From: Marinobacterium aestuarii | Lineage (GTDB): Bacteria; Pseudomonadota; Gammaproteobacteria; Pseudomonadales; Balneatricaceae | Direction: 5' to 3' | Assembly: GCF_001651805.1 (NCBI RefSeq) | Contig: NZ_CP015839.1 | Location: forward strand, 496,001 to 560,000 | DNA: 64,000 nucleotides | Shown: piece after piece, positions 15,548 through 24,927 of the stretch | Numbering within the stretch: the first letter of the stretch is position 1 | Layout of the letters: each line of letters begins with the position of its first letter | The notes under the pieces: generated by a model | The model's database searches: none | What the model saw: the letters and a program-made list of their open reading frames with translations, nothing else | Told to the model about the DNA's origin: nothing | Translations under genes and position numbers: made by a program

Positions 15548-17721
15548 GCTTCAGTCTCCGGGCGGGTGGCGAAGGCGCCGTTCCAGCGGTAGAGCTGGCC
15601 ATTGAATTCCACGCTGTGGGGGCCTTCAACGTCGCTGCTGTTGCTCAGCATCACGACGAGGTTCTGGCCGGATCGGCGCTTAAGGCGCACCACCGAGGCT
15701 GCCTGGTTGTGACCGATGACCTCGACACGCTCGATATCGCCGCGGGCGTTTTCGGAGATTTCCATCGACTCGTCAAAATGGCCATGGGTTTCCAGTACCG
15801 TGGCAAACAGCTGATCCCGGCCACGGCTGCGGATGACAAGAGCCGGCTCGCTGCGCAGGTTGAATTGCGGGTCATTGGCGCCGATGCGGCAGAAAATGAC
15901 GTCGCCACCGGCAGGCAGGGCGGTGCTGATGCTGTAGTAGCTGTGTCCCATCAGCCAGCTGACCTGCGCCGACTGTGTCTCGCCGCTGATGTGGCCGCGG
16001 CCCAGTTCCCACAGGTGCTGATAGCCATGGGCCGCGCCCAGCGCAGACAGCTGCGGACTGGCGCTGATGTCAAAATCCGTATGGATGATCTGCCCCTGGT
16101 AGTGCAGCGCATAGTCATACTGGTGCTCGGCGGTGCTGGTCAGGCGGTAGAGGTCGAGCAGTACCGGCGCCGAAAGACCCTCCAGCTGCAGCATCAATAC
16201 GCTGCGCTGCATGTCCACACCCTCGTAGTAACCCTGGGCCCGGGCGCTGATGCCTTGGCCGGCGGGGTGGTCCGTGACGCAAAAATGCAGCTCGCCCCAG
16301 CGCTGCTCGGCGGTGGCGGTATCGCCGCGGTTCTGGCTCTGCTCATCCACCACCACGGTGTTGTGGGCGATGGTCTGTTTGCAGTAGCTCTTGTTTTCCG
16401 GGATGTAGCGGCCGCCAAACTTGGGCTCGATATTGACCCAGCGGCCGAAGCCATAGTCGTTCAGCACTTCCTGGGAACGGTTAAACCAGCTCAGGTGCAG
16501 GCCATCGAAGTGGCCGTGGTCAAGGGCGGCGTGCAGCTTGTGGTCGCTACCGTGCTGACCGAACCAGAGCAGCGCCATGTGCAGGTCATCGGTCTTGTCC
16601 TGATGCCGCAGTATCCCCAGGCCACCGCGCTCGCCTTCGGCGCCGTCGTTGAGAACAAAGCTGCCCCAGTTCAGTGGCATGGGGGCCTGGTCGCGGGCGG
16701 CGCGGGCGAGCTGCAGGCCCGCCGCACCAACCCAGACCTGCTGCTGATGCTGTGCCATGGCGACGAGCATGGGGTCGGCGCCGTAGCGCTGGTAACACAG
16801 GCTGGTGGCGATGATCAGCCCTTCGTCGCTGATGCCCATGGTCTTGGATGAGTCATTCAGCGCCGGCAGGGTACCGTCCGGGAAGGCGGTCGACATCAGG
16901 GCAAGGGAGGTGCGCTTGATGATCTGCTGCTTGACGTCATAGATCCGAACCTGGGGCTGGCGGCGTTCGATCGCCTCGGCGAACAGCAGCAGTGGGCGCA
17001 GCGCGAAACGGTGGTAGTAGGGGCCTTCCATGTAATAGCCATCGGGCGAAAACAGCTGTTCGAGCTGGGCCAGAAAACCGCCGCTGACGCTGTCGCCCTT
17101 GAGGCCATAGAGCGCCTTGTCGACGATGCCCTGGTCATTGATGGCATAGCCGCAGATACCCACGGCTGCGACTGCCCAGAGGCCGTGGTTGTGCACGATA
17201 TCGAAATCGTGGGCGTAGGTTTCGGTAAACAGCTGCACCATTTCGCGGAACAGATTGTTCTCGATATGCAGGCGCTGCTCGGTATTCAGGCAGGCATGGA
17301 CACAGCTGTAGGCATCGGAGGCGTAGAGCAACCACATGTTTTCGTTCAGTGTCTGGTGGAACAGGCGCCCCGGCGGGTTGGTATCCTTGCTGGTGTTGAG
17401 CCTGAGCTGCGGATAGACATCGGCATAGCGCTGCAGCATGTCGATCACGTAGTCGCGATAACGCGGCTCCTGGGTAATCAGCCAGAGCTTGCCGGCCAGG
17501 TGCAGGTGGATGTAGTTCTGCTTGTGGCGGTTGTGCTCATAGCCACCGGCTTCGCCGTGGCCTGGTACTTCAGGCGGGAGTTGCAGGTAGAGCTCCAGTG
17601 CCCTGATGTCACGCTTGATGGCGCGTCCCAGCAGGTCGTCCCGGGTCTCGGCGGCGTGCAGGTGCCGGCGCAGCTGGGCTGCTTCCTCGACGCTCATGAG
17701 CAATGGCTGATAGGTGTCCAC
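15544..17721 (-). CDS. PL17-like oligoalginate lyase A, cytoplasmic
   Basis: Exolytic polysaccharide lyase candidate of 725 residues: an N-terminal (alpha/alpha) toroid and a C-terminal heparinase II/III-like beta domain. Family landmarks are NPPGRLFHQTLNE, HNHGLWAVAAVG (Asn178, His179), SPDGYYMEGPYYHRFA with the candidate catalytic Tyr235/236, and FGGRYIPENKSYCKQTIAHN. These match PL17 alginate lyases, which release unsaturated monomers from oligouronates. No signal peptide is present, unlike many secreted PL17 enzymes, so it should act on imported oligomers. It is the second gene of the operon, 3 bases after a paralogue. Activity on related polyuronates is possible. Confidence 0.85.
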   Translation of the reverse strand: MDTYQPLLMSVEEAAQLRRHLHAAETRDDLLGRAIKRDIRALELYLQLPPEVPGHGEAGGYEHNRHKQNYIHLHLAGKLWLITQEPRYRDYVIDMLQRYADVYPQLRLNTSKDTNPPGRLFHQTLNENMWLLYASDAYSCVHACLNTEQRLHIENNLFREMVQLFTETYAHDFDIVHNHGLWAVAAVGICGYAINDQGIVDKALYGLKGDSVSGGFLAQLEQLFSPDGYYMEGPYYHRFALRPLLLFAEAIERRQPQVRIYDVKQQIIKRTSLALMSTAFPDGTLPALNDSSKTMGISDEGLIIATSLCYQRYGADPMLVAMAQHQQQVWVGAAGLQLARAARDQAPMPLNWGSFVLNDGAEGERGGLGILRHQDKTDDLHMALLWFGQHGSDHKLHAALDHGHFDGLHLSWFNRSQEVLNDYGFGRWVNIEPKFGGRYIPENKSYCKQTIAHNTVVVDEQSQNRGDTATAEQRWGELHFCVTDHPAGQGISARAQGYYEGVDMQRSVLMLQLEGLSAPVLLDLYRLTSTAEHQYDYALHYQGQIIHTDFDISASPQLSALGAAHGYQHLWELGRGHISGETQSAQVSWLMGHSYYSISTALPAGGDVIFCRIGANDPQFNLRSEPALVIRSRGRDQLFATVLETHGHFDESMEISENARGDIERVEVIGHNQAASVVRLKRRSGQNLVVMLSNSSDVEGPHSVEFNGQLYRWNGAFATRPETEA

Positions 17722-17724
17722 GTA

Positions 17725-19884
17725 TTACTCCTTATTTGTGACCACGGCGAAGTAACCCTGCCAGTGGTACTCAGTATTATTAAAGAACAGACGGTGCTCC
17801 GTGGTGGGGCATACGTCCGCCCTGTTGCTGATCATGAGCGTCATGAGAAAGGGCGCGCCTGCAGCCTCGCCGCGAATGGCCACGACCGAGCCCTGGTCGT
17901 TGTGGCCCAGAATGTCGATATGCTGCATGGCGCCCCGGGCGCCCTCGCAGTGCTCGCTGGCTTCATCAAACTGGCCGTGGGTCTCGAACAGCGAGGCAAA
18001 CAGATGATCCCGGCCGTGCTGGCGCAGCAGCAGGCAGTCCTGGCGGCGCAGGTTAAAGGATGGATCATTGGCGCCGGTCTGGGCCAGGATCAGCTCGGCA
18101 CCCTCGGCCGCGGCGAGCCAGGTGTGGAAGCAGTTGTCCTGCAGCCAGGTCAGGCTCAGGCACTGCGGCGTTGGGCCCCTGGCCAGGTCGAACAGGTGCT
18201 GATAGCCGTTGTCTGTGCCCAGTACGCGGCGCTCCGTCGGCTGCAAGTCGACGTTGCTGTGGGTGATCTGGCCCTGGTAGTGCACCGGGTAATCGTACTG
18301 GTGTGTCTGCTCCGAACTCAGGCGAAAGAGGTCGATCAGCAACGGGCTGGACAGCGCGTCCAGCTCGAGCAGCAGCACCGTGCGCTGCATGCCGACGCCG
18401 GCGTAATGCTGGTTGGCAAAGGCGCTCATGGCCTGTACCGGCCCGGTGCCGGAGAAAAAATGTCTTTCGCCGTGGTGGCTGTCGGCCAGGGCGACGTCGA
18501 ATGCGTTCTGGCATCCCTGGTCGACCACCACGGTATTGTGGGCCACAGTCTGGCGCGCCCAGGATTTGTTCTCATCCAGGTAGCGGCCGCCGAACTTGGT
18601 TTCCACATTGACCCAGCGGCCAAAGCCGTATTCGCGCAGCACCTCCTGGTCGCGGCTGAACAGGGTCAGCCCCAGGGTATCGAAATGGCCGTGCCCCATA
18701 CCGTGCTGACCGTAGTTCATCACCGCCTGGGTGATATCACCATGTTGGCGCTGGCGCAGAAAACCCTGGGCGCCGCGGTCCCCCTGCATGCCTTCGTTCA
18801 GCTCGACGCTGGGCCAGTACGGCCGTTGCTCCTGTTCAGATGGGGCCGCATCGACCGCCTGGGCCAGCTCGAAGGCGCAGGGGTAAAGCCAGACCTGACC
18901 CTGCTGGCGGGCCGTGCCCACCAGGGCATCGCAGTGGCCGTAGCGGGCATGGTGCACGGCGACGGCAATGACCACGCCTTCATCCTTTATATCCATGCTG
19001 AGGGAGGCATCGTTGAGCGCGGGAAAGCGGCCATTGGGGTAGCTGGTCATCAGCAGGGCCCTGATGGTCTTGCCGATGGCCTGGTCGTGGAAGCCATAAA
19101 TGTCCAGCTCAGGGCGGTGCAGGTGCAGCGCCTCCGCAAACAGGCACAGGGGGCGAATCGCGAACCTGTGATAGTAGGGGCCTTCAATATAGTAGCCGGA
19201 AGGTGCGAACAGTCGCTTGATCTGTGCCAGGTAGCCGCCGCTGATACTGTCGCCCTCAAGCCCAAAAATGGCCTGATCCAGCACCCTGTCCTCGCCCAGT
19301 ACCAGGGCGCAGATACCCACGGCGGCGACCGCCCAGAGCCCGTGGTTGTGGATGCGATCGAAGTCGTGGCGGTAGGTGACGGTGAACATCTCGATCATCG
19401 GATGGAAGATGTTGTTTTCGATCGCCTGCCGTTGGGTCTCGGGGAGGGTTTCGCGCACATGGCTGTAACCCAGTACGGCGTAAAGCAGCCACATGTGTTC
19501 GTTAAGAATCTGGTGAAACAGGCGCCCGGGCGGGTTGGTGTTTTTTTGCTGCTGGTAGGGCATGGCCGGGTAGCGCTCGGCGTAGAGCCCGAGGATCTCG
19601 GTGGCCAGGCGGGCATAGTCGCGGTTGCCGGTCATCTGGTAGAGGCGCCCGGCCGCTTCAATGGTGTGTGCGTTGTCCCTGTGGCGGTTGTGGGCGTAGC
19701 TGCCCGCTTCGCCATGCCCTGGCACATCCAGCTTTGCTTTGAGTGCAGGGTCTACGCGGGCCTGAAGCTGCGCCAGGCTGGTGGCAAAGAACCCATCGGC
19801 GGGCAGGTCCCCGGCAGTGATGAGGGCGCGTAGCGGGGCGATTTGAGTCCCGCTGAACAGCGGGTAGGAGTCGATTTCAGGCAT
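17725..19884 (-). CDS. PL17-like oligoalginate lyase B, cytoplasmic
   Basis: First gene of the lyase operon, 719 residues, a paralogue of the next gene with the same layout. Landmarks are PPGRLFHQILNE, HNHGLWAVAAVG (Asn180, His181), APSGYYIEGPYYHRFA and KFGGRYLDENKSWARQTVAHNTVVVDQ. There is no signal peptide. The two copies have diverged widely outside the active-site core, which suggests a division of labour (for example mannuronate versus guluronate ends, or different chain lengths) rather than a recent duplication. The ATG follows a weak purine stretch, and the promoter with its operator lies 35-60 bases upstream. Confidence 0.85.
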   Translation of the reverse strand: MPEIDSYPLFSGTQIAPLRALITAGDLPADGFFATSLAQLQARVDPALKAKLDVPGHGEAGSYAHNRHRDNAHTIEAAGRLYQMTGNRDYARLATEILGLYAERYPAMPYQQQKNTNPPGRLFHQILNEHMWLLYAVLGYSHVRETLPETQRQAIENNIFHPMIEMFTVTYRHDFDRIHNHGLWAVAAVGICALVLGEDRVLDQAIFGLEGDSISGGYLAQIKRLFAPSGYYIEGPYYHRFAIRPLCLFAEALHLHRPELDIYGFHDQAIGKTIRALLMTSYPNGRFPALNDASLSMDIKDEGVVIAVAVHHARYGHCDALVGTARQQGQVWLYPCAFELAQAVDAAPSEQEQRPYWPSVELNEGMQGDRGAQGFLRQRQHGDITQAVMNYGQHGMGHGHFDTLGLTLFSRDQEVLREYGFGRWVNVETKFGGRYLDENKSWARQTVAHNTVVVDQGCQNAFDVALADSHHGERHFFSGTGPVQAMSAFANQHYAGVGMQRTVLLLELDALSSPLLIDLFRLSSEQTHQYDYPVHYQGQITHSNVDLQPTERRVLGTDNGYQHLFDLARGPTPQCLSLTWLQDNCFHTWLAAAEGAELILAQTGANDPSFNLRRQDCLLLRQHGRDHLFASLFETHGQFDEASEHCEGARGAMQHIDILGHNDQGSVVAIRGEAAGAPFLMTLMISNRADVCPTTEHRLFFNNTEYHWQGYFAVVTNKE

Positions 19885-19917
19885 GGGGCGCTCTTTCTTA
19901 TAAGTATGTTTCGCTTA

Positions 19918-19946
19918 TTTGTATTACAAAATTACTTGACGGTCAA
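19918..19946 (-). promoter_or_regulatory. Promoter and GntR operator of the lyase operon
   Basis: Minus strand: -35 TTGACC (19946-19941), 17 bases, -10 TACAAA (19923-19918). The perfect palindrome TTGTATTACAA (19919-19929) overlaps the -10. Confidence 0.6.
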
Positions 19947-20094
19947 CTCCGGCACTCATTTCAGAAGGGTGGCATCTGGCGACAACATGCTTATTATTGC
20001 CTATATATTATTGTTATTTATGGGTTTTATGTTCTTTTTCAGCCTTGCGTTTGTGTGTCCAGGTCTGTGCTGATAGTGATTCAGGCAGACTATA

Positions 20095-20124
20095 TTGTAT
20101 TACAAGTTATTTTTGGGATACTAT
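20095..20124 (+). promoter_or_regulatory. Promoter and GntR operator of kdgF-symporter
   Basis: The palindrome TTGTATTACAA (20095-20105) contains the probable -35 TTGTAT. A -10 of the form TACTAT (20119-20124) follows at 18 bases. It is identical in sequence to the operator of the divergent lyase operon 176 bases away, allowing coordinated or looped repression. Confidence 0.55.
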
Positions 20125-20183
20125 TTTGGCAATGTCTGTCAGGCGGCGGCGCTCCGGCTGCCCCATAATTGAAAGAGGATAAA

Positions 20184-20516
20184 ATGAACGCATTTTTTCT
20201 GGATTCAGAGCACCCCTGGGAGGACCTGGGCGCCGGCATCAAGCGCAAGATTGTGGGCTACACCGATGAGCTGATGGCCGTACACGTATGCTTTGCCAAG
20301 GGAGCCGTGGGCGCGATTCATTCCCATGAGGAGCACGACCAGGTCGCCTTTGTGGTTGCCGGCAGCTTTGAAGTCAATGTGGATGGCGAAGTCCGTGTCC
20401 TGAGGGCAGGCGATGCCTATACGGCAGCGAAAAATCTGTCCCACGGTGCCCTGTCACTGGAGGATGGCAGTGTTCTGCTGGACGTGTTTTCGCCCCAGCG
20501 CAGGGAGTTTCTGTAG
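20184..20516 (+). CDS. kdgF: KdgF, cupin-fold uronate ring-opening enzyme
   Basis: Small cupin of 110 residues that accelerates conversion of unsaturated 4,5-uronate monomers into the linear keto acid (DEH/DKI) used by the reductase. The opening PWEDLGAGIKRKIVGYTDELM and the ending LLDVFSPQRREFL are typical of KdgF. The metal site is complete: His46, His48, Gln53 and His87. The ATG at 20184 is chosen because AGAGGA lies just upstream; an in-frame ATG five codons earlier has no such site. It is divergent from the lyase operon and followed by the symporter gene. Confidence 0.92.
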   Translation: MNAFFLDSEHPWEDLGAGIKRKIVGYTDELMAVHVCFAKGAVGAIHSHEEHDQVAFVVAGSFEVNVDGEVRVLRAGDAYTAAKNLSHGALSLEDGSVLLDVFSPQRREFL

Positions 20517-20620
20517 CCTAGGGCGAAGTTCTGCACAGCGTTCCATGCGTGATCGCGGGTGTCAAAAAGCCCGCAAGCCCGGTAGAGGCTTAATAAAAAT
20601 TATTACAGTGAGACCCGGTG

Positions 20621-22396
20621 ATGGATTTAAATATACTTATAATTATTATCTATTTCGTTTTTCTGATCGCGATTGGCTGGGTGTTCAGAAGCCTTACCAA
20701 ATCCACCAGTGACTATTTTCGCGGTGGCGGCCAGATGCTGTGGTGGATGGTGGGTGCGTCCGCATTCATGACCCAGTTCTCGGCCTGGACCTTTACCGGT
20801 GCCGCCGGCAAGGCCTACAACGATGGTCTGGCTGTGGCCCTGATTTTTGTGGCCAATGCCTTTGGCTATCTTATGAACTATCTGTATTTCGCGCCTAAAA
20901 TGAGGCAGTTACGCGTCGTTACCGTGATCGATGCGGTGCGGCTTCGCTTTGGCAGCAAGAATGAGCAGGTGTTCGCCTGGCTCAACATTCCGACGACGAT
21001 TGTCCAGGCCGGAATCTGGCTGAACGCCCTGGCAATCATCACCACGGCGGTGCTGGATGTGGATATGACCACCACCATTGTCGTTACCGGCCTGGTCGTG
21101 CTGGTCATGTCCGTGACCGGTGGCGCCTGGGCGGTCATTGCCTCTGACTTTATGCAGATGGTGGTCATCATGGCGGTGACGCTGATCTGTGCCGTTATGG
21201 GTATCGTCGAAGCCGGCGGCATAGCCCCCGTGATTGAACGCTTCCCGCGGGACTTTGTTGCCGGATCCGATCTTAACTATTTCAGCGTTTTCGCGATCTG
21301 GGCCGTTTTTATCTTTATAAAACAGTTCGCTATCAACAATAACATGCTCTATGCCTACCGTTACCTGGCGGCCAAGGACTCCAGCAATGCCCGCAAGGGA
21401 GCGCTGCTGGCCTGCGTACTGATGATTATCGGGCCTTTTATCTGGTTTATTCCGTCCTGGTTCCTGGCCGGTACGGGCGTGGACATGAACCAGCTTCACC
21501 CGGAGATGGGCAGCAAGGCGGCGGACGCCGTGTATCTGGTGTTTGTTGAACTCTATATGCCGGCGGGCATGGTCGGGCTTTTGCTGGCGGCCATGTTTGC
21601 CGCAACCATGAGCTCGATGGATTCCGGCCTGAACCGCAATGCCGGTATTCTGGTCAAGAATTTCTATGAGCCATTGCTGCGCCCCAGGGCGACAGAGAAA
21701 GAGCTGTTGCTGGTGTCAAAGATCACCTCGGCCATTTTCGGCGGCATGATCATACTGGTGGCACTCTTTATCAACTCCCTCAAGGGGCTGAGCCTGTTTG
21801 ATGCCATGATGTATGTCGGCGCCCTGCTGAGCTTTCCGATGATCATCCCGGGCCTGTTCGGCTTCTTTATCAAGAAAACGCCCGACTGGGCAGGCTGGGG
21901 CACCCTGGTCGTCGGGGGCCTGGTGTCCTACTTTGTCGGCTTCGTGTTGCAGGCACAGCATGTTGAGCAGTTTTTCGGGCTGGATGTGGCCTTTACCAGT
22001 CGGGAGTGGAGCGACCTTTCAATCGCCATTAGCCTGATGGCGCACCTGGTGATTACCGGTGGCTTCTTCTGTCTGTCGGTCTTTTTCTACCGGGGACTGG
22101 CAGCGGGTCGTCAGCAGGATGTGGACAAGTTCTTCCATAACCTCGATACGCCCCTGGTCAATGAGTCGACTGAACAGCAGCAACTGGATAACCGGCAAAG
22201 AGTGCTGCTGGGCCGCATGATTTCGGTGCTGGGTGTCTTCATCATGGCGCTGGTGGCGATACCGAATCCGTTCTGGGGGCGCATGGTGTTTCTTGCCTGT
22301 GGCTTTATCGTCTTTGCGGTCGGCCTGCTGCTGTTCAACGCTGTGGATAAAAGTTATGAACAGGACGCTCTGCCCAAGGGGGCCACTAACGTCTAA
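20621..22396 (+). CDS. Sodium:solute symporter (SSS family), probable uronate monomer transporter
   Basis: Na+-coupled inner-membrane symporter of 591 residues with about 13-14 hydrophobic helices. SSS-family features include the N-terminal SDYFRGGGQMLWWMVGASAFMTQFSAWTFTG segment and AATMSSMDSGLN. In marine alginate degraders, SSS carriers of this kind import DEH, and placement directly after kdgF supports that role. A GTG one codon upstream is an alternative start; neither has a strong Shine-Dalgarno. It is terminated by a clear hairpin. Confidence 0.87.
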   Translation: MDLNILIIIIYFVFLIAIGWVFRSLTKSTSDYFRGGGQMLWWMVGASAFMTQFSAWTFTGAAGKAYNDGLAVALIFVANAFGYLMNYLYFAPKMRQLRVVTVIDAVRLRFGSKNEQVFAWLNIPTTIVQAGIWLNALAIITTAVLDVDMTTTIVVTGLVVLVMSVTGGAWAVIASDFMQMVVIMAVTLICAVMGIVEAGGIAPVIERFPRDFVAGSDLNYFSVFAIWAVFIFIKQFAINNNMLYAYRYLAAKDSSNARKGALLACVLMIIGPFIWFIPSWFLAGTGVDMNQLHPEMGSKAADAVYLVFVELYMPAGMVGLLLAAMFAATMSSMDSGLNRNAGILVKNFYEPLLRPRATEKELLLVSKITSAIFGGMIILVALFINSLKGLSLFDAMMYVGALLSFPMIIPGLFGFFIKKTPDWAGWGTLVVGGLVSYFVGFVLQAQHVEQFFGLDVAFTSREWSDLSIAISLMAHLVITGGFFCLSVFFYRGLAAGRQQDVDKFFHNLDTPLVNESTEQQQLDNRQRVLLGRMISVLGVFIMALVAIPNPFWGRMVFLACGFIVFAVGLLLFNAVDKSYEQDALPKGATNV

Positions 22397-22424
22397 CTGC
22401 GGTATTGATTAACCGTTGAAACCG

Positions 22425-22461
22425 AACCGGAACCGATGCCTTATCTGTTCCGGTTTTTTTG
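22425..22461 (+). terminator. Terminator after the symporter gene
   Basis: A 9-bp perfect stem AACCGGAAC / GTTCCGGTT followed by a run of seven T residues. Confidence 0.88.
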
Positions 22462-22750
22462 TTGTTCACCTGCAAAGATCATGAACAAGGAGGCGCAGGC
22501 TTGGCCTGGAGCGCGCAGTGCTGGTGCAGCCCAATGCCTACCGGGCGGACAATAGCTGCTTGCTGCAGGCGCTGGAGCCGCTTGGAGGTCAGGCCAGGGG
22601 CGTTGCCGTGCTGGGACCTGGGGTGTCTGATGCCGTGCCGGCAACAGGAAGCCCCGCAGAATGCGGGGCTAAGGACTGCGGGCTTGCGCAGGATGCTGTG
22701 CAGTCGCAGGTCAGGTGCCGGTATGGCTGGAAACCTGCTTGCCAGTCAGG
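22462..22750. other. Spacer with a hairpin downstream of the mannonate dehydratase gene
   Basis: Together with the preceding terminator, this is a 354-base non-coding spacer between converging genes. It holds a perfect hairpin GCCCCGCA / TGCGGGGC with a GAA loop (22651-22669), which on the minus strand is followed by TTCCTGTT and may terminate the ManD operon. No gene is supported. Confidence 0.5.
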
Positions 22751-23977
22751 TTAATAATTCCACAGGGTGCCGTCTTCGAGCCGTGCGACCGGATGGAAGC
22801 CGCGCTTGTAGCTGTAACGCCTGGCCTCGCTTTCATCGAAATCCACCCCCAGGCCCGGCTGATCGCTGACATGAAAGAGCCCGTTTTCGACCCGGTGTTC
22901 GGACGGGAAGAGGGCGTCACATTCCGGGGTGTCCAGCACCAGATATTCCTGAATACCAAAGTTGGGTGCCCAGGCATTGAGGTGGGCCTGGGCGGCCATG
23001 GAGATGGGTGAGTGGCTGGGCGCGCCGTGAAAGCCCGTGCGTACTTCGTGCAGTGCTGCCAGATCGACAATGCGTTTGAGGTGGGTAATACCGCCACCGT
23101 AAGTCGCCGAAATGCGGATGAAGTCGATCAGGCGCTCTTCGATCAGTTGCTTGCAGTCCCAGAGGGAATTGAATACCTCGCCTATGGCGATGGGAACGGT
23201 GGTGTGCTGGCGAATGAGGCGCAGCGCTGCGGGGTCTTCGGCCGGTGTCGGGTCTTCGAGCCAGAACAGCCGGTACGGCTCCAGTTCCTTGCCCAGCTGT
23301 GCCGCTTCCCGGGGCAGCAGGCGGTGGTGCACATCGTGCAGCAGTTTGAGCTCGTCACCGAACTGGCCGCGAATTCGGTCCAGCGCCCTGGGGATAAAGC
23401 GCAGGTACTTGTCGGTATCCCAGATTTCTTCGTGGGGCGCATCACCCTGAAAATCCGTGATGTAGTTGTGCGCCTTGCCTTTCTGGGCCGAAACACCGTA
23501 GCTGGCGCTGGGCATGCCGGGAATGCCACACTGTACCCGCACGGCCTTGTAGCCCTGCTCCTGGTAGCCGGCGATGGAGTCCAGCAGTTCTTCAAGATCA
23601 GTCCCCTGGGCATGGGCGTAGACCAGGGCCCCTTCGCGGCTTTTGCCGCCAAAAAGCTGGTACAGCGGCATGTCGGCGAGCTTTGCCTTGATATCCCAGA
23701 GTGCCATATCGATGGCGCCGTAGGCCGCCATGGCGATCGGGCCGCCCCGGAAGTAGGCGCCGCGGTAGAAGTACTGCCAGATATCTTCGCTGTTGCGCGG
23801 GTCGCGGCCGATCAGGCAGGGAATCAGGTAGTCCTGCAGGTAGGCCGCCGGCAGGGTTTCCCGGTTGTTGAGGGTGGCATCGCCGAGACCGTATATCCCC
23901 TGGTCGGTCATGATTTTCAGGGTGACGTAGTTCTTGCCGGGGCCGCCGACAAAGACTTCTGCAGCGGTTATTTTCAT
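22751..23977 (-). CDS. Mannonate dehydratase-like enolase-superfamily protein (ManD/RspA)
   Basis: Mg2+-dependent dehydratase of 408 residues predicted to convert D-mannonate to KDG. The enolase metal ligands are in HDVHHRL (Asp215), WLEDP (Glu241) and GEVFN (Glu267). An Arg147/Tyr160 pair corresponds to the catalytic pair described for ManD enzymes, and the HGAPSHSPI loop is ManD-specific. The start at MKITAAEVF has AAGGAAA upstream. It is the last gene of the ABC-transporter operon. Low-activity ManD/RspA relatives acting on gluconate exist, so the physiological substrate needs testing. Confidence 0.87.
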   Translation of the reverse strand: MKITAAEVFVGGPGKNYVTLKIMTDQGIYGLGDATLNNRETLPAAYLQDYLIPCLIGRDPRNSEDIWQYFYRGAYFRGGPIAMAAYGAIDMALWDIKAKLADMPLYQLFGGKSREGALVYAHAQGTDLEELLDSIAGYQEQGYKAVRVQCGIPGMPSASYGVSAQKGKAHNYITDFQGDAPHEEIWDTDKYLRFIPRALDRIRGQFGDELKLLHDVHHRLLPREAAQLGKELEPYRLFWLEDPTPAEDPAALRLIRQHTTVPIAIGEVFNSLWDCKQLIEERLIDFIRISATYGGGITHLKRIVDLAALHEVRTGFHGAPSHSPISMAAQAHLNAWAPNFGIQEYLVLDTPECDALFPSEHRVENGLFHVSDQPGLGVDFDESEARRYSYKRGFHPVARLEDGTLWNY

Positions 23978-24049
23978 GGGCTGTTTCCTTGGTTGTTTAT
24001 ACAGGCCGTTGTCTAACAAGATCCAGAACGCAGGACGCGCCCGGGGGGC

Positions 24050-24799
24050 CTAGCTGAACAGCATGCCGCCGTTGATATCGACGCAGTTGCCGGTCATGAA
24101 GCCGGATTCATCGCTGGCGAGGAAGGCGGTGAGGCTGGCGGCTTCCCCGGGGCGGCCTTCGCGCTTGACCAGGCTGCTTGCCGAAACCTTGCTGCGGACC
24201 TCGTCCTGGGTGAAGGTGTCGTGGAAGGTGGTGTCGAACATGCCGGCGCAGATGGCGTTAACCCGGATGCGCGGCCCCAGCTCCTTTGCCAGGCCGCGGG
24301 TAAAAGACATGACCGCGCCCTTGGCGGTGGCATAGGCAATGGCACCGGGACCGCCGCCATCACGGGCTGCCTGGGAGGAATAAGTTACGATAGTGCTGCC
24401 CTCGGGCATGTGGGGAATCACGGCCTGGGTGCAGAGAAACATGGACGTCATGTTGAGATTCATGACCTGGTTCCAGAAGCCCAGATCCATTTGCGCCATG
24501 GTTTTGCGTGCCACCAGGCCACCCGTCACGAAGACCAGTACGTCGATCGCATCGCCAAAGGCTTCCCGGGAGCTGGCAACCAGCCTGGCTACGCCGGATT
24601 CCTGCGTCAGGTCGGCCTTGACGGCGATGGCGGTGCCACCGGCGGCATGAATTTCCCGCAGGGTCTCTTCAGCGCCCTGGTCGCTGCCATGGTAACCGAT
24701 CACGACCTTTGCACCTTCGGCGGCGAGGCGCAGGCTGCAGGCCTTGCCCAGATCCCGTGCGCCACCGGCGACGATGGCTACCTTGTTTTTAAGGTTCAT
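24050..24799 (-). CDS. Second SDR oxidoreductase of the uronate locus
   Basis: Short-chain dehydrogenase of 249 residues with the cofactor motif AGGARDLG (residues 11-18) and catalytic Tyr156/Lys160 (AYATAK). The canonical NNAG is replaced by VTGG (LVFVTGGLVARKT), a variation shared by some uronate-locus SDRs. It lies between the binding-protein gene and manD. Two roles fit: an alternative DEH reductase, or a reductase turning mannuronate into the mannonate used by ManD. The context favours the second, but sequence alone does not decide. Confidence 0.78.
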   Translation of the reverse strand: MNLKNKVAIVAGGARDLGKACSLRLAAEGAKVVIGYHGSDQGAEETLREIHAAGGTAIAVKADLTQESGVARLVASSREAFGDAIDVLVFVTGGLVARKTMAQMDLGFWNQVMNLNMTSMFLCTQAVIPHMPEGSTIVTYSSQAARDGGGPGAIAYATAKGAVMSFTRGLAKELGPRIRVNAICAGMFDTTFHDTFTQDEVRSKVSASSLVKREGRPGEAASLTAFLASDESGFMTGNCVDINGGMLFS

Positions 24800-24927
24800 A
24801 TTTTTGCTCCGTGTGTGGTAACTGCGCCCCGGCGCCAGGCCGGGACTGCTTGTGTATTGCGCGGCAAAAGCGCCCCGGGGCCTTGCGGCACCCGGGCGGG
24901 CTTCTGCTGTTCAGGTGGCTGCAGGAA

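Noticed and set aside
17011-19833. Very long open frame opposite the two lyase genes
   Set aside because: It is a shadow of the GC-rich lyase genes: no ribosome-binding site, no recognisable domain, and strong motifs are on the minus strand.
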